DNA from: Saprospiraceae bacterium
GTDB taxonomy: Bacteria > Bacteroidota > Bacteroidia > Chitinophagales > Saprospiraceae
Length of the DNA stretch: 37,223 bases
Assembly (NCBI GenBank): GCA_020630735.1
Contig: JAHDIP010000034.1
Coordinates: 1-37,223, forward strand
Direction of reading: 5' to 3'
Below are positions 1 through 8,490 of the stretch, in pieces. The notes under the pieces were generated by a model that saw only the letters and a program-made list of their open reading frames with translations, was not told where the DNA came from and searched no databases. Made by a program: the position numbers and the translations under genes. Position 1 is the first letter of the stretch. Each line of letters begins with the position of its first letter.

Positions 1-41
1 CAAATTTGTTTATTGAAATGAATAGCGTCATACATGCTATT

Positions 42-342
42 TAGCATTAGAGATAGGCTGTTCAAAATTCCAATTTTGGACGAAATGGTTTTCATGGGTT
101 AAAGAGAAAAAACGCTGTTAGTTTGGCAAAAGAAGTTATCTAATTCCTTTCACTTACTTTTGGCTGCTTACTTTTCTTTTTACGCAAAAGAAAAGTAACA
201 AAAGAAAACTCTCGGCTCACGATCTTTAGCTAATGCCGATTTTTTTCTCTTTTTAAAATTATTTTTTTACCTACAGCTTTGTAATAATAAAAAATAAGAA
301 CAATGGACTATATACATTTTGAACAGCCTACCATTAGAGATA
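42..342. mobile_element. MITE-like non-autonomous element with target-site duplication
   Basis: Bases 56-328 begin GGCTGTTCAAAAT and end with its exact reverse complement ATTTTGAACAGCC. With the flanking TA on each side the inverted repeat is 15 bp (54-68 and 316-330). The element is bracketed by a perfect 11-bp direct repeat CATTAGAGATA at 45-55 and 332-342, which extends to 14 bp with one mismatch (42-55 and 329-342). That is the signature of a transposition event with target duplication. No transposase ORF lies inside, so a mobilising transposase must be elsewhere. A long hairpin sits in the middle (157-204). A 10-14 bp duplication resembles that of IS4-type elements, but the family cannot be named from this sequence. 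Confidence 0.75.
157..204. repeat. Imperfect hairpin inside the MITE-like element
   Basis: TTACTTTTCTTTT (168-180) pairs perfectly with AAAAGAAAAGTAA (186-198) around the 5-nt loop TACGC. An outer pair CTTTTG (157-162) with CAAAAG (199-204) extends the structure past a 5-nt bulge. It could be a structural core of the element or a transcription stop signal. No gene ends next to it. Confidence 0.7.
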
Positions 343-360
343 ATTGTTTAATTCTCAGAA

Positions 361-406
361 GTTTCAAACGTTTAGCAATCCGAAAACCTTTTAACTTTCT
401 GTATAA
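361..406 (+). repeat. Dispersed short repeat, copy 1
   Basis: The core AAACGTTTAGCAATCCGAAAACC (366-388) closely matches bases 19684-19706 and, inverted, 15725-15754. All three are followed by a T-rich run and a GTATA- or GCATA-like sequence. This copy ends about 50 bp before a zinc-ribbon gene. Nothing codes through it. It may be the end of a mobile element or a regulatory sequence. Confidence 0.55.
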
Positions 407-424
407 ATATCTTACAAGTAGTAT

Positions 425-432
425 TATATTTG
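425..432 (+). promoter_or_regulatory. Candidate -7 box TATATTTG
   Basis: TATATTTG fits the Bacteroidota housekeeping -7 consensus TAnnTTTG and lies 25 bp before the start codon at 458. No convincing -33 TTTG is placed 19-21 bp upstream, so only this half of the promoter is supported. Confidence 0.5.
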
Positions 433-457
433 TATATTATTCAACTAATGAGAAGCA

Positions 458-817
458 ATGAAAAAGTCATGTCTGGAATGCAATGAAGAATTTATTGGTC
501 GGTCAGATAAAAAATTCTGTTCCGATCAATGTCGGAGTTCACACAATAATAAACTCAATAGTGATGCTAATAACTTTGTTAGAAACGTCAATAATATTTT
601 ACGCAAAAATCGCCGTATACTAGCCACTCTAAATCCAGACGGAAAATCGAAAGTGCATCGAGATAAATTATTAGAAAAAGGGTTTAAGTTTAGTTACTTC
701 ACCAATATCTACCAAACAAAAGCAGGAAAAACCTATCATTTTTGCTATGACCAAGGTTACTTAGCTATTGATCGAGGCTATTATGCTCTTGTTGTTCGAC
801 AATCTTATGTAGAGTAA
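458..817 (+). CDS. Small zinc-ribbon protein, conserved in Bacteroidota
   Basis: This 119-residue protein opens with four cysteines spaced C-x2-C-x12-C-x3-C (Cys5, Cys8, Cys21, Cys25), a treble-clef or zinc-ribbon finger like those of nucleic-acid-binding proteins. A basic asparagine-rich helix follows (about 30-60), then a compact, probably beta-rich C-terminal part with many aromatic residues. The length and the K-K-x-C-L-E-C opening fit a small protein I recall as widespread in Bacteroidota with no assigned role. The gene starts at ATG 458, 25 bp after a TAnnTTTG box. The next gene follows closely on the same strand, with its likely ATG 30 bp past this stop. Nucleic-acid binding is an inference from the finger only. 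Confidence 0.8.
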   Translation: MKKSCLECNEEFIGRSDKKFCSDQCRSSHNNKLNSDANNFVRNVNNILRKNRRILATLNPDGKSKVHRDKLLEKGFKFSYFTNIYQTKAGKTYHFCYDQGYLAIDRGYYALVVRQSYVE

Positions 818-846
818 TTTTTTTGATGTATTTTAACAATAAGTCT

Positions 847-3800
847 ATGAAAACTGCATACCACTATATTAGCCTGCTCATCTTTTTATTTCCTTTGCTC
901 TGCTCTGGTCAATTTAGTAGAGTTCACCAAAATCCAGGCGGCTCCTTTTTGGAAGATATTGTATCTGCCGACGAGAATACGATCATGTTTACGGGGAGTA
1001 ACCTGCATCAATTTTCATTTGACCGAGGTGAATCGTGGTTCTCCTATAATTTGGGTGGCATGTTTGTGAAGTCTGCGTTTTTTTCGAGTTTAAAGTTTGG
1101 GATTTGTGTAGGTAACGATGGTAAGTTTCAGAAAAACACCTATTGCGGTTCCTACCAAGGTTGGTACCCAAATGAAGATACAGGCATCAATCATGATTTT
1201 CTAGATGTTTATTTTAGAACAGACTTCGAAGGTTATGTTTGTGGTGAAGGAGGCACACTGATAAAGACCGTAGACCAAACCGAAAACTGGATTGAAATTT
1301 CGACCAATACAAGCAATAATTTAAATGGCATCTGGTCTATCAACGATCAAACAATGATTGTATGTGGCGATGAAGGCTTGATCATAATGGTAGATAATAA
1401 CGACAACATCATCAGTAGCCAAACAATCGGAACGGAACACTTGAACAAAGTATTTTTCACAAATGAACAAGTCGGCTATGTAGTCGGCAATCAAGGAAGT
1501 ATTTACAAAACAACGGATGCTGCCAATTCTTGGTTTCCTCTCACACTCAATACCACAGCAGATATTTTATCGGTAACCTTTAATAATGAAAACCATGGAA
1601 TCATTACAGGTACCGATGGTGCTATATTTGTCACCGAAGATGCTGGCTCAACTTGGACACAAAGTTTTGTCGTTACGGACGACGACGACATACGATCTGC
1701 TATGTTTAAAAATGATCAAGAAGCCTATGCAGTTGCACCGACTTTCGTTTTATACTCTTCTGATGGTGGGCATAATTGGACACGACTTACTGGTCAATTA
1801 ACCAAATTAGATTTTCCAACAAAAGAACGTGGTTATGCTATTGGCTGGAATGGGGTGGGCTATAAAACAACAGATGCGGGACAACATTGGACAGCACTAG
1901 ATTTTAAAACCAATGCTTACTTTAATGATTTGCATTTTATCAACCAAGATACAGGGTATGTAGCTGGTAGCAACGTAATTATGCGAACAGAAGACGGTGG
2001 TGAAAGTTGGACAACATTGGATCATCCTTCCCAAAGTAATATCTATGGTATTCACTTTACCGATTACAATCATGGCGTTGCAGTTGGTTATTACAGAACA
2101 CTTTTGTACACCAACGACGGTGGCATCACTTGGGAACATTCGTTTAATGATAATTCTTCTATTTTTTATTCTGATGTTTACTTTACAAGTCCACTAGTTG
2201 GTTATCACTCTTCCAATATTGGACGAATTTATAAAACAATAGATGGTGGCCTGAATTGGGCAGAATTGACGACCAATTTTACAGGCACTTTGGGCGACTT
2301 CTTTTTTATCAACGAAAATATTGGTTGGGTAATTGGTGGTGGTGGAATCATTTTAAAAACAACGGATGCTGGTGAAAACTGGACCATGCTTGATAGCGGT
2401 TTGAGTGACGGACTTGGAGGTCTTTTCTTTTTCGATGAAAACAAAGGAATGGTCGTCGGTAATAATGCCGAGTATCTCATCACATTTGATGGAGGACTTA
2501 CTTGGGAAGATCATACTTCTGGCTATTCCGATTATGATCATCTCTTTTTCACAGATGAGGAACATGGCTATGCCCTATCAGGTGGTTCAGTTCAAGCAAT
2601 TGGTCCATACAGTAATATTAATTATACAACGCCAATTTGCCCAGGACGAGAAATTTCCTTTAATGTTTTTTCTCCCTATCATCTTGATCCAAGCCCATCT
2701 ACAGTAGCTTATGAGATCACTCCTTTTGACGATAGCTTCGATAATGCGATTACTTTGGGAACAACAGTCGTTGATAGCGTTGGATTGATTGAGTTTACTT
2801 TTCCTAAAGATTTAACCGAAGGACTTTACAAAACCCGTTTTGTAGATGTCAACGATCCTACTAGATTTTCTTTTGAAAAAAATGTGCAGATTGATAAACG
2901 ACCCGATATCTCTTATACTTTGGTAGATTCTTTTCTGATCGCTAGTGCAGATTTAGATGTCGATTTTTATTGGTATTCTCAAGACGGCATATGGGAAACT
3001 TTTGCAGGCTCAGGCGACACCCTTCTTCTTCAAGAAGCAGGTAATTATTATTTGGAAGCTAGAGAAGATTGTTGCGATGCACAAACAGATTGGTTTTCGG
3101 TTACCTTGTGTAACGGAAATTTCGCACTCAATTTATATCAACAAGCAGAACAAATTTGCGAAGGAAATGCTTTAGCAATTGGGGCAAACTTGTACACCGA
3201 AGCGGGCGTTTATTTGGATACTCTAATCAGCACTTCAGGTTGTGATAGCATTCTCGAAACGACACTATCCTTATTAGCGAATAGTTACGAAACCATACAA
3301 GCTACAATTTGTGAAGGTGATCCTCTTCAATTTGGCAATTATGTCTGTACAGAAAACAATTGCATTGTTGATACCCTCATCAATCACTTGGGTTGCGATA
3401 GTATTTTGCAAATAGAATTTACAATTCTTCCTAGTGATTATACAAGCTTGTTTGTTTCTGCTTGCGAAGGTGAGAGTATTACTATTGGCACAAATACTTA
3501 TTTCGATGAAGGCACTTACTCAGATACCTTAGCCAATATCATGGGTTGCGATAGTATCATCGAAACAAGCTTAACTCATTTGAATACTAGTTTTGAGGCA
3601 ATCAGTACTGAAATTTGCGAAGGCGAAAGTATTACTGTTGGCACAAACCTCTATACAGAAGAAGGTATTTATTTAGATACCTTTACCAATACCATAGGCT
3701 GCGACAGTATTATTGAAACAACACTTCAAGTCTTAAACCATAGTGCTATGCAATTATCGTACAATATCTGCGAAGGGCAAGTAATTACTATTAATGGGCA

Positions 3801-4347
3801 AAATTTTTCAGACGAAGGAATGTATAGCGATACCTTAGTCAACTGGTTAGGTTGTGATAGTATCTTAACCATAGAATTTTCTCTACTGGAGTTACCTCTT
3901 GTTAACCTTGGAGCAGATACCACAATCTGTGAAGGTGAGATACTCGAACTAAGCACCAATACGAACGGCAGCTACGAGTGGAATACTGGTGCTACTACTT
4001 CTAGTATCGATATCTCCGAATCGGGTGAATATACTCTAAGTATTACAGATGAGTTTGGTTGTGTATCCACAGATGCCATACAAGTAACTGTTGAAATCTG
4101 TACCAATCAAGAAGAGGTTTCTGTTTTATCAAATATCTCCATTTATCCTAATCCTACTTCGGGTACTTTTTTTATAGAAAGTTCTGAATTTGTTGATCTT
4201 AAAATTTATAATCTCCTCGGACAAGAGATCGAAGCAAGATCATTTGCAAACCAACAAGAAATATATTTGAAGAATCAAGGTGTTTATTATCTTTATTTTT
4301 CTAACCAGAAAGAACAGCGTAAATTAATGAAACTAATTGTACAGTAA
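847..4347 (+). CDS. Secreted Ycf48/BNR-type beta-propeller protein with T9SS sorting domain
   Basis: The start is placed at ATG 847 because it gives a clean signal peptide (M-K-T-A-Y..., hydrophobic core, Gly-Gln cleavage site near residue 22); upstream TTG 823 and ATG 826 would add a polar leader. The protein is 1166 residues. Residues about 25-580 carry eleven copies of a [ST]-x-D-x-G-x-x-W motif about 45 residues apart, typical of Ycf48-like, BNR or sortilin propellers. An Ig-like stretch follows, then five copies (about 765-1005) of a 45-residue repeat with ICEG near its start and GCDSI near its end, a further Ig/PKD-like unit with ICEG, and a T9SS type A sorting domain starting at YPNPTSG. 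It is exported across the outer membrane and probably attached to the surface. Its ligand is unknown. The last 351 bp nearly duplicate the end of the next gene. Confidence 0.88.
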   Translation: MKTAYHYISLLIFLFPLLCSGQFSRVHQNPGGSFLEDIVSADENTIMFTGSNLHQFSFDRGESWFSYNLGGMFVKSAFFSSLKFGICVGNDGKFQKNTYCGSYQGWYPNEDTGINHDFLDVYFRTDFEGYVCGEGGTLIKTVDQTENWIEISTNTSNNLNGIWSINDQTMIVCGDEGLIIMVDNNDNIISSQTIGTEHLNKVFFTNEQVGYVVGNQGSIYKTTDAANSWFPLTLNTTADILSVTFNNENHGIITGTDGAIFVTEDAGSTWTQSFVVTDDDDIRSAMFKNDQEAYAVAPTFVLYSSDGGHNWTRLTGQLTKLDFPTKERGYAIGWNGVGYKTTDAGQHWTALDFKTNAYFNDLHFINQDTGYVAGSNVIMRTEDGGESWTTLDHPSQSNIYGIHFTDYNHGVAVGYYRTLLYTNDGGITWEHSFNDNSSIFYSDVYFTSPLVGYHSSNIGRIYKTIDGGLNWAELTTNFTGTLGDFFFINENIGWVIGGGGIILKTTDAGENWTMLDSGLSDGLGGLFFFDENKGMVVGNNAEYLITFDGGLTWEDHTSGYSDYDHLFFTDEEHGYALSGGSVQAIGPYSNINYTTPICPGREISFNVFSPYHLDPSPSTVAYEITPFDDSFDNAITLGTTVVDSVGLIEFTFPKDLTEGLYKTRFVDVNDPTRFSFEKNVQIDKRPDISYTLVDSFLIASADLDVDFYWYSQDGIWETFAGSGDTLLLQEAGNYYLEAREDCCDAQTDWFSVTLCNGNFALNLYQQAEQICEGNALAIGANLYTEAGVYLDTLISTSGCDSILETTLSLLANSYETIQATICEGDPLQFGNYVCTENNCIVDTLINHLGCDSILQIEFTILPSDYTSLFVSACEGESITIGTNTYFDEGTYSDTLANIMGCDSIIETSLTHLNTSFEAISTEICEGESITVGTNLYTEEGIYLDTFTNTIGCDSIIETTLQVLNHSAMQLSYNICEGQVITINGQNFSDEGMYSDTLVNWLGCDSILTIEFSLLELPLVNLGADTTICEGEILELSTNTNGSYEWNTGATTSSIDISESGEYTLSITDEFGCVSTDAIQVTVEICTNQEEVSVLSNISIYPNPTSGTFFIESSEFVDLKIYNLLGQEIEARSFANQQEIYLKNQGVYYLYFSNQKEQRKLMKLIVQ
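3997..4347 (+). repeat. 351-bp direct repeat, copy 1 (sorting-module coding sequence)
   Basis: Bases 3997-4347 match 6315-6665 with a single difference (A at 4313, G at 6631, giving Glu versus Gly). Upstream, from 3901 to 3996, the copies still align but show about eleven differences. Beyond the stop codons they diverge within two bases. The repeat encodes the last 116 codons: most of an Ig/PKD-like unit plus the T9SS domain. Confidence 0.95.
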
Positions 4348-4463
4348 TGTTCTTCCTTAAACATTCTTAACATAAAAAACGATAACAGATTCCTTATTAG
4401 ATATCTAAATCATATAAAACTTAACTTTTCCAAAAAAAATTATTTACTTCAAAACACCAAATT

Positions 4464-6665
4464 ATGACAAACTTAAACACAAAATTCCTTTGTCTACTAA
4501 TGACTAAATTCGTTCTTCTTCTTTTCTTTGCAATCTTTATGAATCCAATAATAGCACAAATACAAATTGGAAATAATATAGCTGGGCAAAATACAGATGA
4601 CCGTTTCGGATCGTCAGTTGCTCTATCTACTGACGGAAATATCGTTGCTATAGGTAACCCATTCAATTTTAGTAATACTTCAGATGCAGGTTTTGTAAAA
4701 GTTTTTCAGTGGAGCAATGATGTATGGTCACAAATAGGAAACGATATTCTTGGTGAAGCACCAGAAGATCATTTTGGAACCACTGTTTCAATATCTGCAA
4801 ACGGGAATACGGTTGCTATTGGTGCACCTAATAATGATGGCAATGGTACAAATGCAGGGCACGTCAGAGTTTATAGATTAGTGAATAATGTTTGGATGCA
4901 AATGGGAACAGATTTAGATGGAGCAACACTAGAAGAACTAGCAGGCACTTCCATTTCTCTTTCTTCAGATGGAAATAGATTAGCTATTGGCGCTCCAGAT
5001 AATGGAGAAAATGGAACGATGGCTGGAGAAGTACGCATTTTTGATTTTGATGACGTACAAGAAGAATGGATACAAAAGGGAGATGATATTAATGGAGTAA
5101 CACAATTTATTGGTTTTGGAGGAGCAATTTCTCTTTCTTCAGATGGAAATAGAATTGCTGCTGGTGCAAGTGGTTATAATGGCAATGGCTTTAATTCGGG
5201 ACTCGTCCAAGTCTATGAATTCCTCAACAATCAGTGGACACAAATAGGATCAGATATCGTTGGTGAAGAAGCCTATGATGCAATAGGTCAATACCATAGT
5301 TCTATTTCATTATCTTCAGATGGAAACCGAATGGCGATTGGTGCAGCTTTCAATGACGGCAATGGTCAAGCTGCTGGTCATGTACGTATCTTTCAACTTA
5401 ACAACAATGATTGGGAACAAATAGGTGAGGATATAGATGGTGTCGCAGCAAACGACTTCTTAGGTTGGTCTGTCGCACTTTCAGCAAATGGAAACAAAAT
5501 AGCTATTGGAACTCCTTATAATGATGGAGATGGAACTTATTTCAATGTAGGTATGGTTCAACTATATGAGTATACTCAAAATGAATGGTTACAAGTAGGA
5601 GTCGATATATATGGAGATGCAGAGGGGGGAATTTTAGGAAATGCTGTTGCGATTTCTTCCAATGGAAATAAAATTGCTACTGGTGCACCAGGAGCAGCAG
5701 GTCTTGAGCCTGAAGCCGGTCATGTCAAAATATTTGAATTTCCTTGTAGTCCTACTGCTGAAGTTGACATAGTAGAAGCCTGTGAGACTTTTACATGGAT
5801 CGATGGAAATAATTATACAGAAAACAATAATACTGCTACCTTTACTTTTACTAATACTGCTGGTTGTGATAGTATCATCACCTTAGACCTTACAATTCTT
5901 AACAACTCTTCCAATAGCGATATTATCTCCGCATGCGAAACCTATACTTGGATCGATGGAAATGTCTACACAGAAAGTAATAACACAGCTACATTTACTT
6001 CTACCAATACTGCTGGTTGTGATAGTATTATCACTTTAGATCTTACGATTCTTAGTGACTCTTTCAGCAGTGATATTATCTCCGCATGCGAAACCTATAC
6101 TTGGATAGACGGAAACATCTACACAGAAAGCAATAATACTGCTATGTTTACTCTAGCTAATACTGCTGGTTGCGATAGTATCATTACCTTAGATCTTACA
6201 ATAACAGACCTACCCTTTGTTAACCTTGGAGCAGATACCACAATCTGTGAAGGAGACATCCTTCAACTAAGCACTAATACGAATGGCACTTACGAGTGGA
6301 ATACGGGTGCAACGACTTCTAGTATCGATATCTCCGAATCGGGTGAATATACTCTAAGTATTACAGATGAGTTTGGTTGTGTATCCACAGATGCCATACA
6401 AGTAACTGTTGAAATCTGTACCAATCAAGAAGAGGTTTCTGTTTTATCAAATATCTCCATTTATCCTAATCCTACTTCGGGTACTTTTTTTATAGAAAGT
6501 TCTGAATTTGTTGATCTTAAAATTTATAATCTCCTCGGACAAGAGATCGAAGCAAGATCATTTGCAAACCAACAAGAAATATATTTGAAGAATCAAGGTG
6601 TTTATTATCTTTATTTTTCTAACCAGAAAGGACAGCGTAAATTAATGAAACTAATTGTACAGTAA
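4464..6665 (+). CDS. Secreted FG-GAP-like beta-propeller protein with T9SS sorting domain
   Basis: This 733-residue protein has a signal peptide (hydrophobic stretch about 13-30 ending Ile-Ala-Gln); ATG 4500 is an alternative start that also keeps it. Residues about 33-425 contain seven repeats of about 57 residues, each with an I-G-x-D-I-x-G segment, an SxxGNxxAIGAP segment and an AGxVxVF segment. That fits a seven-bladed FG-GAP or integrin-like propeller. Three 51-residue repeats follow, each beginning ACET[FY]TWIDG and containing AGCDSIITLDLTI (DNA period 153 bp from 5778). An Ig/PKD-like unit and a T9SS type A sorting domain end the protein. It lies 116 bp after the previous gene on the same strand. 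It is probably surface-exposed. Adhesion is plausible for the fold but not shown. Confidence 0.88.
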   Translation: MTNLNTKFLCLLMTKFVLLLFFAIFMNPIIAQIQIGNNIAGQNTDDRFGSSVALSTDGNIVAIGNPFNFSNTSDAGFVKVFQWSNDVWSQIGNDILGEAPEDHFGTTVSISANGNTVAIGAPNNDGNGTNAGHVRVYRLVNNVWMQMGTDLDGATLEELAGTSISLSSDGNRLAIGAPDNGENGTMAGEVRIFDFDDVQEEWIQKGDDINGVTQFIGFGGAISLSSDGNRIAAGASGYNGNGFNSGLVQVYEFLNNQWTQIGSDIVGEEAYDAIGQYHSSISLSSDGNRMAIGAAFNDGNGQAAGHVRIFQLNNNDWEQIGEDIDGVAANDFLGWSVALSANGNKIAIGTPYNDGDGTYFNVGMVQLYEYTQNEWLQVGVDIYGDAEGGILGNAVAISSNGNKIATGAPGAAGLEPEAGHVKIFEFPCSPTAEVDIVEACETFTWIDGNNYTENNNTATFTFTNTAGCDSIITLDLTILNNSSNSDIISACETYTWIDGNVYTESNNTATFTSTNTAGCDSIITLDLTILSDSFSSDIISACETYTWIDGNIYTESNNTAMFTLANTAGCDSIITLDLTITDLPFVNLGADTTICEGDILQLSTNTNGTYEWNTGATTSSIDISESGEYTLSITDEFGCVSTDAIQVTVEICTNQEEVSVLSNISIYPNPTSGTFFIESSEFVDLKIYNLLGQEIEARSFANQQEIYLKNQGVYYLYFSNQKGQRKLMKLIVQ
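5778..6236 (+). repeat. Three tandem 153-bp coding repeats
   Basis: Units start at 5778, 5931 and 6084, each encoding 51 residues or close to it. Each has the ACET[FY]TWIDG opening and a GCDSI motif. DNA similarity is high, notably in the segments encoding AGCDSIITLDLTI, which points to recent tandem duplication. The cysteine pair in each unit could form a disulfide outside the cell. Confidence 0.8.
6315..6665 (+). repeat. 351-bp direct repeat, copy 2 (sorting-module coding sequence)
   Basis: This copy matches bases 3997-4347 at 350 of 351 positions and encodes the last 116 codons of the second propeller gene. The two copies lie 2318 bp apart in direct orientation, so recombination between them could delete or fuse the genes. 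Confidence 0.95.
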
Positions 6666-6713
6666 TTTTGTTTGTAAAATTCAAAGATATAGACCATTAA
6701 AACATCAAACTCC

Positions 6714-8474
6714 ATGCAGCACAAAAAAGGATACGAGACAAATGAATTAATCGAAAGATTACCAAAGCACTTGAAGCAATTTATTAAGCCTCAAGACTAT
6801 ACTGATTATACACCGATCAATCAAGCAGTTTGGCGATATGTCATGCGTAAAAATGTTGACTTCCTTTCTAAAGTTGCCCATGAGTCTTATCTAAAAGGTT
6901 TAGAACAAACGGGTGTTGAAATAGAAAACATTCCGAGTATGTATGGTATGAATCGTATCCTTAAAGAAATAGGCTGGGCAGCTGTAGCGGTAGATGGTTT
7001 TATTCCACCAAATGCTTTTATGGAATTTCAGGCATACAAAGTTTTAGTCATCGCATCCGACATTAGACAATTACAAAATATTGAATACACACCTGCTCCA
7101 GATATCATTCACGAATCAGCAGGTCACGCACCGATTATTGCCAATCCTGATTATGCAGAATACTTGAGACGATTAGGTGCTATTGGTGCTAAAGCAATTT
7201 TGTCGGCTTACGATATGGAGTTGTACGAAGCTATTCGAAAATTATCTATTCTGAAAGAAGCCAATCAAGTCAGTGAAGAAGAAATCAACAAAGCACAACA
7301 AGAAGTAGATCGCTTACAACAAATGGAAGTCGAAGATTCTGAAATGTTGAAGATGCGCAACATACAATGGTGGAGTGTTGAGTATGGTCTTATTGGCAGT
7401 ATGGACGATCCAAAAATTTATGGCGCAGGCTTACTCTCTTCTATCGGAGAAAGTAAATCTTGCTTAAAGGATGATGTCAAAAAAATCCCCTACTCTATTG
7501 ATGTCGTTCATCAGAAATTTGACATTACAAAACCACAACCACAATTATTTGTCACTCCTGACTTCTCCTACCTCATGGAAGTCTTAGAAGAATTTGCTAA
7601 TACCCTTAGCCTTAGAAAAGGAGGTCGAAAAGGCTTGCAGCGATTGATTGAATCTAAAATGGTTGGTACCATAGAATTGAGTACTGGACTTCAAGTTTCT
7701 GGAAAATTTACAGAAGCATTATTAAACGATGATCTTGAAGTCATCTTCTTCAAAACCGAAGGACCTACAGCATTAGCTTTCAGAGAAAAAGAATTAATCG
7801 GACATGGTATTCAGCATCATCCTAATGGCTTTAGCTCGCCTTTAGGTAAATTAAAAAACATTAGCCTTGCTATCGAAGACATGGGACCTGTTGACTTAAA
7901 AGCCTATAATTTTTATGATGGCAAATGGCTTTCTTTTGAATTTGAAAGTGGTATAAAAGTCGAAGGTATGAACGTTACGGGTATCAGAAATGTACAAGGT
8001 AAATTAATGTTGATTCAATTAGACGAATGTAGCATTACCTATAATGGTGAATACTTGTATAAACCAGAAGATGGTATTTACGATTTAGTCATCGGAACAA
8101 AAATCATTTCCGCTTATGCTGGTGCAGCTGATGCAAATTCCTTCCCTAACTTGTACGAAGCATCTCAATCCTTAACGATTAAAGCACCAAAGTCTGAAGA
8201 AACAAAACGATTGGAACAACAATACCAAACGGTTAGAGACTTGAGAGAACAAAACGTAAAAGATGATGCGCAACTACGAACTATTTTCGATCTTGTACAA
8301 AACAATTATTCAAGCGACTGGTTGCTACCATTAGAAATTTATGAACTAACAGACGATGTAGCACTCCAACAAGAGGTCAATACTTACTTAAGCGATCTAG
8401 CTAAAAAAACACCTGCATTAAATACGCTCATAATTGAAGGATTAGCTATTGCGGATAAAGCATTGGTTAAATAA
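6714..8474 (+). CDS. Aromatic amino acid hydroxylase (phenylalanine 4-monooxygenase type), long form
   Basis: The N-terminal half carries the catalytic signature of pterin-dependent aromatic amino acid hydroxylases. His133 and His138 in a HESAGH motif, and Glu223 in WWSVEYGL, match the Fe(II) facial triad. The nearby YGAGLLSSIGE segment matches the conserved substrate and pterin region. The family hydroxylates phenylalanine, tyrosine or tryptophan using O2 and a tetrahydropterin; phenylalanine to tyrosine is most likely here. At 586 residues it is about twice the usual 260-300 of proteobacterial PhhA. Residues about 320-470 look beta-rich and about 490-586 helical, and I recognise no domain there. 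No typical N-terminal ACT domain is seen. The gene starts at ATG 6714, 48 bp after the previous stop. No pterin carbinolamine dehydratase gene is adjacent. Confidence 0.88.
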   Translation: MQHKKGYETNELIERLPKHLKQFIKPQDYTDYTPINQAVWRYVMRKNVDFLSKVAHESYLKGLEQTGVEIENIPSMYGMNRILKEIGWAAVAVDGFIPPNAFMEFQAYKVLVIASDIRQLQNIEYTPAPDIIHESAGHAPIIANPDYAEYLRRLGAIGAKAILSAYDMELYEAIRKLSILKEANQVSEEEINKAQQEVDRLQQMEVEDSEMLKMRNIQWWSVEYGLIGSMDDPKIYGAGLLSSIGESKSCLKDDVKKIPYSIDVVHQKFDITKPQPQLFVTPDFSYLMEVLEEFANTLSLRKGGRKGLQRLIESKMVGTIELSTGLQVSGKFTEALLNDDLEVIFFKTEGPTALAFREKELIGHGIQHHPNGFSSPLGKLKNISLAIEDMGPVDLKAYNFYDGKWLSFEFESGIKVEGMNVTGIRNVQGKLMLIQLDECSITYNGEYLYKPEDGIYDLVIGTKIISAYAGAADANSFPNLYEASQSLTIKAPKSEETKRLEQQYQTVRDLREQNVKDDAQLRTIFDLVQNNYSSDWLLPLEIYELTDDVALQQEVNTYLSDLAKKTPALNTLIIEGLAIADKALVK

Positions 8475-8490
8475 AGACTAAATAATTTTC

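Noticed and set aside
5778-6236. Tandem repeats considered as a CRISPR-like array
   Set aside because: The 153-bp units are fully coding, in frame and have no alternating short repeats and spacers.
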